Of a stretch of DNA of 64,000 nt, positions 21,813 to 32,500 are shown piece after piece (the first letter of the stretch is position 1; the number at the start of each line of letters is the position of its first letter). The notes under the pieces were generated by a model. That model was not told the origin of the DNA. It did not search any database and saw only the letters and a list, made by a program, of their open reading frames with translations. The position numbers and the translations under genes are program-made. The stretch is from Candidula unifasciata (Eukaryota > Mollusca > Gastropoda > Stylommatophora > Geomitridae): NCBI GenBank assembly GCA_905116865.2, contig CAJHNH020008532.1, positions 928,487 through 992,486 on the forward strand, written 5' to 3'.

Positions 21813-22046
21813 ATGAGTTTATTTAAGCTGTCAGCGTTGGCGGGCGACGATGAGGAAGCCGTTGCGTTTCTGGAGCAACAGAGCGTTTTGGGGAGCCACC
21901 GAAAAATGTTAACAAGTCTGAAACCAGGGGGCGTAGAATGCACTCTCTCGTGGGACCTAGACTTGGTGTGTGGGGAAGAGACAGGGGTTGGGATTAGGGC
22001 CAGTAGTACTTATTATGGGATCGTTAAAAGCGCTAACATCCTGTAA
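21813..22046 (+). pseudogene. Possible Merlin-like transposase N-terminus
   Basis: The frame begins LFKLSALAGDDEEAVAFLEQ, then GGVECTLSWDLDLVC. The pattern of a short leader, EEAVxFL and a Cys-containing segment recalls the start of Merlin (IS1016-type) transposases. The expected pairs of Cys residues and the catalytic domain are not clear. It lies between two LINE relics. The assignment is a suggestion only; a chance frame is quite possible. Confidence 0.25.
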
Positions 22047-22139
22047 TATAGAGGACGCATGGCGGCCGGTAAGGCCGTCGACACAACACAACCTCGCACC
22101 AACCTGACGCCCCTGCCGCTTAGACTTACGCGACTCAAA

Positions 22140-22764
22140 GGTTAAGAGGTTTCGTAGTGAAAGCCAATGGAAAATATGTAGTGCAGGACAGCCTGGCATA
22201 TGATACCACGACATCTAGCATGATAATGGAGGCGAAGGCGGTCACTGCAGCTTGCCGGTGGCTAGAGAACAAGATACATACACATGTTGTAATTGTAACG
22301 GACTCTGAAAGCATGCTAAAAATATGTGAAGACAGGAATGCTTTGAGCAGAGTCTCAAACTTCACTTGCAAGGTCACGGGTAGTGAGCATACTCTGTATC
22401 TTTTCTCCAGGTGATGCTGGCGTGGTGGGGAATGAGCAGGCAGACAGATTGACTGGATCTGCACCGCTGTTTGGTGAATTGATACATCACAAGGCAGATT
22501 TGGTCGGAGCACTTTGGGAACAAGTAACGAAGTCAAAATAGAAACACGATTATTATGGGCTGGAGAGAATGATGCCGCTGGGTGTGACCAGAGGGTTCGA
22601 CCGGCACAATACGCTAAGAAGAAAGGCAAGACGGTCATACAGCCAGACTATAACTGGCACCATTATTAGTAGAACTCTGTGCTAGCTGTTGAGGATAGGG
22701 ACGGAGCGCGTATGGGAAAGCCCCGGTTGCTGTTATGACAATTCTTGACTCAACTCAACTCAAA
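22140..22764 (+). mobile_element. LINE relic: RNase H and 3' tail
   Basis: The RNase H remnant reads DSLAYDTTTSSMIMEAKAVT and HVVIVTDSESML, then in another frame PGDAGVVGNEQADRLTGSAP, giving the Glu, Asp and C-terminal Asp regions. A frameshift around 22400 and stops later disable it. The tail runs through tagaactctgtgctagctgt and ends gactcaactcaactcaa. It is the same family as 11056 and 20955. Confidence 0.8.
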
Positions 22765-23161
22765 TGTTAAGACGCATAAAGCAACGTCCAATTAGTGTCC
22801 TGGGCACGACTTAGTTACTCAACCCAGTGTGCTGGGCCCGAGTTCGTTCGTGTCTTATCACTGCAGAATGCGGCAAAAGTTCTACTTGCCCATTAAATAC
22901 ATCACCAAGTTAAAGTCGGGTCACTAGTTTGGACTGTCGCGTCACAAAAACTGTGACTTCCGGAACGTTTGAGCCAACCAGCCAGCAGTGGAATCAGCTG
23001 GTTTTGAATCATCATCATGGAATTCAGTTTATATTACACGCCGTTCCACTCTAATCAGTATATAATATTGCCTCAGCTACATTAATCTACGATGTTATTT
23101 AGCAAGGACAGCGATGGTGGCCCTGGCACAGGTCAGGATCGTGTGAAATTCTCCAGGTGAA
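22765..23161 (+). promoter_or_regulatory. Presumed promoter and 5' UTR of the DDHD1 homologue
   Basis: A non-repetitive stretch of about 400 bp between the last LINE relic and the DDHD1 start codon. It contains an ETS-like site and a small inverted repeat (22941-22963) and an AT-rich tatataatatt at about 23059. The transcription start cannot be placed; a further upstream non-coding exon is possible. Confidence 0.4.
22941..22963 (+). promoter_or_regulatory. Inverted repeat overlapping an ETS-like motif
   Basis: gtcaca (22941-22946) and tgtgac (22952-22957) form a 6-bp inverted repeat with a 5-base loop. It runs into acttccgg (22956-22963), the reverse complement of the ETS family core CCGGAAGT. 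It lies about 200 bp upstream of the start codon. Function is inferred only. Confidence 0.3.
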
Positions 23162-23600
23162 ATGGATTTACCGTCGCCAGCAGACGTCGCGATTATGAGC
23201 CTGAGTACGTCACGTAGTTCGTCCACTCCCTCCTTGAATGGCGATAAAGATTGCCAGTCGCTGGATAGTTTTTATAGATCTTCAGAAGAAGATGATGATT
23301 TCGACACCGTTAACTTGGACGAGTATATTAAACCTAGTCTCAAACGATATCTGTACCCACAGAAAGAGTTCGTGGAGGAGCTAAGGCCCGAAGAGGTTAG
23401 GTGGTTCTATAAACACGAAGGGGGTAAAAAGTGGACGTCTTTTATAGGGTATGATTCTCTGAGGATTGAGTGCAGGTTCCGAGCTTTGAAACTCAGTAAC
23501 GAAAACGGCGATATTGACGAAAATGAAAGAATTCTTGTCAGAGGTGGATTATATGAAGTTGATGTCAAGAATAAAAAATGTCTCCCTGTGTACTGGACTG
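23162..23600 (+). CDS. DDHD1: DDHD1 exon 1 (start codon exon)
   Basis: Starts MDLPSPADVAIMSLSTS and ends in PVYWT plus one base, at donor gtgagt (23601). It holds the Ser-rich leader, the acidic patch and most of the WWE-like region. The ATG at 23162 is the first in the open frame; an internal Met at codon 12 is a possible alternative start. Reading past the donor meets a stop at 23621-23623. Confidence 0.9.
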
Positions 23601-26600
23601 GTGAGTTGTCAAATAAGTTTTAAAGTATGGAAATTATCAAAGCTTATTTTATTACATGATGGGGCTTTTCTGTAAATGTATCTCTTGTGATTAATGTGAT
23701 GCAAGGACGATTAACTTACTGTCCTCTGTCTAAAAGGGGAAACCACACAGTAAAAACAAATAAAAACAGCTTTAGAATTATTGCCATTGTCTCTGCCCAG
23801 AAGTATTCTACTTGACATAAACAAACATGCTTTATTTCAGGTCACTTAGCCGACCAATTGGTCAGTTATGATAATGACCAGTCACTTGTGTCACCAAGGC
23901 CCATTAAGTAAATTTGAACAGTTACTGCTAAGTTTACTATGCAAGAGACAAGCAAGGAGGGTTGGCCTGACACTGGCTGCCTCACCCCGTAAAATGTAGT
24001 TGCAGACTGCAAGAGACAAGCAAGGAGGGTTGGCCTGACACTGGCTGCCTCACCCCGTAAAATGTAGTTGCAGACTGCAAGAGACAAGCAAGGAGGGTTG
24101 GCCTGACACTGGCTGCCTCACCCCGAAAATGTAGTTGCAGACTGCAAGAGACAAGCAAGGAGGGTTGGCCTGACACTGGCTGCCTCACCCCGTAAAATGT
24201 AGTTGCAGACTGCAAGAGATCATGAATGTGAGTTGGAGTCTTATACTCTGTTAGGAGATGAAATCATCATCATCAGGTGCCTTGCCGACTGGCGTGGGTG
24301 ATCATGCCTCTCCATAATCTGCGATCTCCTGCAGCATGTATCAGTTCGGGTGCCGACACAGCTCCATGCCATACAACAAGACTGTCAAGCATCTTCTTTC
24401 CTTTTCTTCCTCTATCCCTTTTTCCACAGATCTTTCCAGTGGTCCCAACATGTTCTATTTTCCATTTTCTCATAACATGGCCGAAAAATGATGACTGTCT
24501 CCTTTTGATGTCTGTGATAAGTTGTCTTTGGGCTCTCGCCTCTTTCAAAACCTCTTGGTTGCTCTTTTTGGCTGTCCAAGGTATTCTAAGCATTTTTCTG
24601 TAAAACCACATCTCTGAGGCCTCTAAAAATTGTTTGGCCTGCCTACCGATTGTCCAGGATTCACATCCATATGTTAAAACTGGATGTATGTAGCAAGCAA
24701 GAATTCTTTTTCTAACTCTCAATGACAAGGATATATTGCACAAGATGTTTTTCATTTTATAAAATGCAGTTTTTGCCTGTCCAATTCTGTTTCTTATTTC
24801 AGTTATGCATCTTCCATCTGATGTTATCCATGTACCCAGATACTTAAATTTCTGTACTTGTCCTAAAACAGCACCATCGACTTTTATTACACATTTAGGA
24901 ATAATTTGTTTCTTTGATACCACCATTACTTCTGTCTTCCCATTATTCAAACAGAGGCCCATTCTTCCACTTTCTAACACACAATGTCTATCATTTCCTG
25001 TAATTCTTTCTGACTTGTTGCTATCAAGACTGTGTCATCAGCATAACGTAAATTGTTTATATTGTGCCCACCAACCACAATTCCGGGCTTCTCATTTAAA
25101 GATCTCATTATATATTCACTGTATATTGAAAACAAATCAGATAACAGTACACATCCTTGTCGTTCGCCCCTCTTTATGCTTTGAAATGTACCTAAACAGT
25201 TGTTTATTCTTATAGCTGCTGTTTGCTGCCAATACATATTCTTTATTATTCGTAGATCTTTCCCATCAATGTTTAATTTTTCTAACAGTTTGATTACTTC
25301 TTCATGCTTCACACAGTCAAATGCTTTTGTATAGTCTATGAAGCATAAGTACAAATCAGTCTTTACTTCTATAGCTCTTTCTGACAATGTCCTTAGGATG
25401 TAAATGGCATTGTTTGTACCTTTTCCTTCTACAAATCCACATTGTTCATTGCTGATTTCTGGTTTAATTTTGTTTCTTATTCTTCTCATAATTATTCTCA
25501 GTAAAATCTTAGTCATGTGACTCATAAGACTTATTGTGCGATGGTCTTCACATTTTAAAGTGCCTGGTTTCTTTGGCAGAGCTATAAATATGGATTTTAA
25601 AAGGTCATTTGGAATATACCCACTTTTATAAATATCATTAAAAAGTTTAGTTATTATTTCAATTCCAAAATCTCCCATTGCTTCGATTTCTTCCAGTGAG
25701 ATGTTGTCTGGCCCGGGTGCTTTTCCTTTCTTTATATGATGTATTGCATCCTCAACTTCTGCAGTCATTATTGGTGGACCATCATTGTTGGTCTACAGTT
25801 CTACATCTGGTCTATTATCTTCATACAATTCCCCTATATACTCTGTCCATCTGTTAATTATATTACTATGTCCCATTAATAAGTCACCATCTTTTGATTT
25901 CAAACATCCAGTGCTGTTACGTGTCATCTTTCATGTTAACATATTTATCTGTTGGTACATGGAATGTGAGTCTTTCCTGTGATTTTCCCCAATCTCTGTA
26001 CACATTTGATTCAGCCAGGCTTCTTTAGCCACTTTGCATTTGTTCACTATTTCTTTTTGTATTCTAGAGTATTCTTCTTTATCATTCTTTTTCTTCCTTC
26101 TTTCATCCATCAACTGCAGAATTTCGGTTGACATTCATTTCTTTTTTGCAACTCTATGGGTTGGTGGGATTGTCTCTTTTGATGTCTGCTGAATTGACTC
26201 ACGCAACATATCCCACTGTTCATCAATAGTCTGTATAATTTCCATTCCATTATACCGGTTTTGTACAGTGACATTGTACTGTTCGTTAATTTCTTTATCC
26301 GTTCTAAGAATTCCTAAATTTAACTTGATGTTCTGTGGTGTTTTTCTAATGTTCTTTAGTTTTATTCTAATTTTTCCTACAACTGGAACATGGTCACTAA
26401 AGCAGTCTGCCCCTGGTCTAGTTTTTGCTCCAACTAAGCTGCTCTGGAATCTTCTTGAAATCAAAATCTGATTGCGGACATTATCACCAGGACTTTTCCA
26501 AGTCCACAATCTTCGAGGATGGTGTTTAAACCAGGTGTTACCTATTATCATGCTGCGCGACTCAGCCCATGCTATTAATCTGTCACCTCTCACATTCTTT

Positions 26601-29172
26601 TCTCCTAGGCCATAGCCACCCGTTATTCCGTACACTATTTCACTTCCTACTTTCGCGTTGAAATCTCCAAGTACCATTGTTACTTCACAATTTTTGCATT
26701 GATCAACAGCCATGTCAAACTCGTCATAAAATGCGTCAATATCTTCCTCTGAACTATCTGCTGATGGGGCATAAATCTGTACTAAGTTAATGTCAAACGG
26801 TCTGCCGCAAAGTTTTACTAATAGTACTATAATATATACTATAATAGTATATTTATATACTATAATATAATATAATATATATATACTATAATAGGAGATG
26901 AAAGGCAGAAGATAAAGAGAATTGCAGTTCTGTTACATTCACAGAGGCCAAATATAATTGTTTTATAACAACAAGCATGAGATATCTTTAAAGTGCAGTG
27001 ATTTAAGTGTAAATATATACATGTTGCCACCTTTCTGTCGTTCAACACCATAGTCTTATACTGTGCTATAAGGAGGCCTGAGATATACACATCTTGTCAG
27101 GATATACTTTACCTGCTATACAACCCAGTGTATCCCTCTGCTGCAAGAAACCAGATATACACATCTTGTCAGGATATACTTTACCTGCTATACAACCCAG
27201 TGTATCCCTCTGCTGCAAGAAACCAGATATACACATCTTGTCAGGATATACTTTACCTGCTATACAACCCAGTGTATCCCTCTGCTGCAAGAAACCAGAT
27301 ATACACATCTTGTCAGGATATACTTTACCTGCTACACAACCCAGTGTATCCCTCTGCTGCAAGAAACTAGATATACACATCTTGTCAGGATATACTTTAC
27401 CTGCTATCCTATCCAGTGTATCCCTCTGCTGCAAGAAACCAGATATACACATCTTGTCAGGATATACTTTACCTGCTATCCTATCCAGTGTACCCCTCTG
27501 CTGCAAGAAACCAGATATACACATCTTGTCAGGATATACTTTACCTGCTTTCCCTTTTAGGCTGGGTTGATCCGGTAGCCTTGATCATTTTTATCCTCCG
27601 AATAATGGTCCCAGATTATCGAGGCTAAACTAGATTAATTTTGATCATGCAGTTTTAAAAAAAAGTTGGCTTAACTAGATGGCTGGGACTCATGAGGAAA
27701 AAAAATAAAGGAAGCTGCACGAGATGCAGTAGCTGCTGCTCGTGAGTCCCAGCCATCTAGTTTAGCCCCGCACCATGCCGCTCGTAGCAGCGGGGGAAAA
27801 CTCTTGGCAATGACTTTAACTCGGCGAAAGCTTTTCCGTGGTATGCTGTGTAGTCGCTGGAAAGAGGTCTGTAATTTACATGGGACGAGGCCCTGTTAGG
27901 GTATTTTTTTTGACCTCGATAATTTGGGACCGTTATTCGGAGGATAGCCCAAGTTAATAAGGGTTTAAACATCATCTTTGGACCCCATGCAAGCATCTAG
28001 TTGCTGTGATGCAACAGCTCCCCCCCCCCCCCCCCCCCCAAAAAAAAATGTGATGTGGATTCAGATGACAAGCATCAAGCTGCTTCACCACCCTGGCTCT
28101 CAACCCCCCCCCCCCCCACACACACACACACACACACACAATCTTCTCCTTGACTTATGACCTGTGCCACTTATCACCATCTGCACTTATCCCCCCCCCC
28201 CCCCCCTCCCTCCCCCTTTTCCGAGAATTAAAATAGTAAATAAAGAAAAAATAACTATGTTGGTGGAATCAGTAAGTTTCTGGAACTGAGGCAGTAGAGT
28301 ACATATAATGTATTTTGTTGTTGTTACATTATGTACAAAAATCATATGTACCTAGACTGAATTTATGTATTTCATAAACAGTTTATGTAACCTATTTGAA
28401 TAAACACAGTATTGAAAAATATAAATTGAGCTTACGACCAGTTTGACCTATAACCTGTTATTCGGAAATGAACTCGGTCATCAGTCGAGGACACCCTGTG
28501 TATATAAAGCCATGTTACCAAATCAAATATGTTTGACAGTATACTTTTGACATGACACTGTACCCCCCACCCCCCCCCCCCCCCACCCCTCCCCTTTCCC
28601 CGCTTATATCCAACCGGGAAGTAGTATTTTTTAAGCTAGTCTTGAACTTATAATAAAATTATAACCTGTACAGTCCATGGCGACAGCACTAGCAATGCAC
28701 CCTACAGCCTCAGACTGAGAGACCTCCCATGCTCGTGCGCGCACACACACACACACACACACTCACACACACACACACTCTCTCTCTCTCTTTCTTTCTC
28801 TCCTCTCTTCCAACCTAGACCACAAAAAGTGGTAAATACAGTCAGAAACTGGCATCAGTTTGTCCAAAAATGAAAGGATGTATTGGAGTCTGGTTTCACT
28901 GACTGTTCTCTTGTGCAACAGAAGATGAATCGGACATTGTCAGAGGTGTCTGGTTTGAGGAGGGACACTGGCAGCCATTAGATGAGAGCTTTTCCATTCA
29001 GATAGAGACGGAACATTTAGCTAAGTTCAGAGGTCACCGCCTGGAAGAAGCACCAGAGTCAGCAAAAGGACCTAAACCAGGTGTGTTCATTTGTGTGTTT
29101 GTTTGTTTGTGTTACACAGATCTGTGTGTAAACATAATGTGTAAACATTCTCTTTTTCTCTCTCTTTCTCTG

Positions 29173-29213
<41 letters not shown>

Positions 29214-29240
29214 TCTCTCTCTCTTTCTCTGTCTTTCTCG

Positions 29241-29298
<58 letters not shown>

Positions 29299-29335
29299 GT
29301 CTGTCTCTGTCTCTATCTCTCTCTTTCTCTGTCTT

Positions 29336-29383
<48 letters not shown>

Positions 29384-29385
29384 TT

Positions 29386-29416
<31 letters not shown>

Positions 29417-29465
29417 TTCTATCTCTTTCTCTCTCTTTCTCTCTCTCTTTCTCTGTCTTACTCTG

Positions 29466-29501
<36 letters not shown>

Positions 29502-32500
29502 TGTCTGTCTCTGTCCCTCTCTCTCTTTCTATTTCTCTCTCTCTTTCTCTCTCTTTCTCTCTCTCTGTCCCATTTTCAGCTCAAGATAGTAGGATGTCCC
29601 ATTTTCAGCTCAGGAAATTAGTGGGATACCCCATTTTTCAGTTCGAGATATAAATTGGATGTCCCATTTTCAGTTTAAGATATTAGTGGAATGTCTCATT
29701 TTCAGCCCAAGATATAATGATCACCGTAGCTTCATCATGTAATAGTAGTCAAGACAGCAATGTGTGCACCACAGCAAGCATTCATTCTGATCATGCAGTT
29801 TTAAAAAAAAAAGTGTTTCTTTGGATCAGTGAGTTACATTAGACTATGTATTTCCCCCCAGTGATTCACAACATTAGGTTCAAGGATTTTCATGTGGACT
29901 GGAATGCAACAAATGAGATCTACAAATACAATGAGTCCAGGTCATCAAAGATGATACGCAATGTTCGTCAGACCCTGGGCTGGCAAAAATGTAAGTCGTG
30001 TTTATATTCTTACTTCATTTATTTTGTTTGTTTAAAATAAAATATCTTCAACCACAAAATGTTTTCATATTTCATTTCTGAAAGAAAATGCATTCCCCCC
30101 CCCCCCCACCCCCACCCCTTCCAAGTCTTACTCACTAAATATGCTATAGAAAACCCAATTCTGTGTGTTTTAAAATGTGTCTACCTAAGTAAAATGTGCA
30201 TGTATGTGTCATTAGGTTAATGTTTGAATGCTTGTCACCACATAATGGATGCCGGGGCTGTTTGTCTGCACCTTTAGATGATCTAAACTAGCACACACTT
30301 TGAAGACAAGAAGTATCACAGCTTCTCATTCACTTTCAGCTGGAACTCGTTTGCGACGAGGCTACTGTTATGAGGCAATAATGGATGACAAGCCACCAGA
30401 TATAAACCACCTAGTGTTCGTCATTCATGGTATCGGCCAGAAGATGGATACTGGAAGCATAGTTCGCTGCACCAGGGAGTAAGTAGCAATGTATTGTCTC
30501 AGACATAATATTCTCTATTCTTCAATACCATCACTGTAAAACTCTTTGGAATAATTCAAAGTTTCTGCTGACCTTTGTTACTGATTCAGCACATAGTTAA
30601 TGAGATCATTTTGTTTTAAACTACACATGGTTCTTGGTATATCATGGTGAGATTTTGTCCCCAGTGCATATGTACTCAGAAGAGTAGGAATGCCAACAGT
30701 ATACTTTCTGTTGAAGCAAAGGCGCCCCACGGTGCGTGACATGTCTCACGTATGAAGGATGGTCACATTCCAAAAGATCTCCTGTATGGTCAATTGGAAA
30801 CAGGGAAAAGATCTGCAGAAATTCCAAATCTACTCTATCAGGACATATGCAGAAGAAGCCTAAAAGATACCAACATTAACACAGACACTTGGGAGAGAGC
30901 AGCTGCAGACCGACTCCTACGGACAAAGACAGTGTGATTCTTGTCAAACTGCAAAAGGCAAAATGCAGCAAGCTTTAGATAAGAGTGCCTGAGAGGAAAC
31001 CAGCCTTTGTATAATACAGTATCAGCGTAAAAATTTTTTTTTTTATCTATTTGTCAGAGACTGCCACTCCCATATTGGACTTTACAGTCATAGCACTGGC
31101 TGTTGCCAGAAGGACACACGGACACAGCTCCATGGCCCCTTGGTGACTGGTGGTTGTCTTCTCATGACTGTGACATTGGCAGTCTGTTAATATGGGTTCC
31201 ACAAGTTCATGCATAGGACTGTAGCTCAGAAATGGGATGGTGACTCCACCACTTGGTGTAGTGATCTTATCCATGTCATTACAACTGTTGTCCTATCATA
31301 GTTAGGGTGTGCCCACAGATTCAAGATCTGTCTGTTGTCTTGAGGGTGCTCTGTTATCAGCTTGCATCCCATTGTATGAAAAGTGTTTGTATGCCTGACA
31401 TGCGTGTCAGTCACATTTGACTGTTAATGTCCCCAGAGTACGAGACCGTGTCAAGTACATGAGAGCAAAGATGTTTCCAGAATTTGATACGGTTGGCCAG
31501 AGAGCAGAGTTTTTACCTGTCCAGTGGCGGTCATCTCTGAAGCTGGATGGAGGTACGAATAAATATAAACCTAATTATGTTGATAGAAGGCCTTCTAAAG
31601 TCTTCTAGAATGTATAGAAAGTGAGTACCAATGGGTTTTCTTTCATAGGGCACTTTGTAAAAAGTACACTAAGTATTCTTAATATATCTAGGTTTTTCAG
31701 TTGCCTAATACCCCTCTGATAATAAACAGATGATGGTTCTAGAAAGGGAAGGTCAGGTTTGCTAAGACTTGTTTTTTTTTTATTTTTTTATTTATTCTAA
31801 CTATGCGCAATATCCTATCTTCTGACAAACATGTGATGGTTCTAGAAATGACTATTTATGTGTGTGTGTGTGTGTGTGTGTGTTTTTTTAAAAAAATACA
31901 TTTTCAACTTGTAGCATGAGGATGGTGGTGCAGATAATCTTTGTAGCTCTGAAGCAGACAGCAGATTCTCAGTCTGAACTGTGGAAGGTTAAAATGGGAC
32001 AAATGTGGCACTTAAACATGACACAGACTCACAAGGATACACTGTCCAGACATGCAGCAAACATGACACAGACTCACACGGATACACTGTCCAGACATGC
32101 AGCAAACATGACACAGACTCACAAGGATACACTGTCCAGACATGCAGCAAACATGACACAGACACACACGGATACACTGTCCAGACATGTAGCAAACATG
32201 ACACAGACTCACAAGGATACACTGTCCAGACATGTAGCAAACATGACACAGACACACAAGGATACACTGTCCAGACATGCAGCAAACATGACACAGACAC
32301 ACAAGGATACACTGTCCAGACATGTAGCAAACATGTCACAGACTCACACGGATACACTGTCCAGACATGTAGCAAACATGACACAGACTCACAAGGATAC
32401 ACTGTCCAGACATGTAGCAAACATGACACAGACTCACAAGGATACACTGTCCAGACATGCAGCACTACGAGGGAATGGAAGAGCAGATGTTTTGGCTACA

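Larger units (their letters stand above)
24262..26815 (-). mobile_element. RTE-type non-LTR retrotransposon, nearly complete (intron 1, antisense)
   Basis: Minus-strand element with endonuclease, reverse transcriptase and C-terminal region in order, ending in a gatgatgatg-type tail at the left (tcatcatcatc at about 24264 on +), as is typical of RTE. Only the N-terminal part of the endonuclease is missing at the right, where an AT-rich patch begins. Few frameshifts separate the frames, so it is fairly young. It lies antisense in DDHD1 intron 1. A shorter copy is at 44730-45446. Confidence 0.9.

Noticed and set aside
27066..27570. 152- and 158-codon frames on both strands
   Set aside because: The 72-bp tandem repeat keeps them open; no protein family signature is present.
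28740..28800. Intronic CA/CT tract as a regulatory element
   Set aside because: It is an ordinary dinucleotide microsatellite, with nothing else to support a function.
29083..29589. 168-codon Ser/Leu/Phe frame
   Set aside because: It is the (CT)n microsatellite in intron 2 read as protein.
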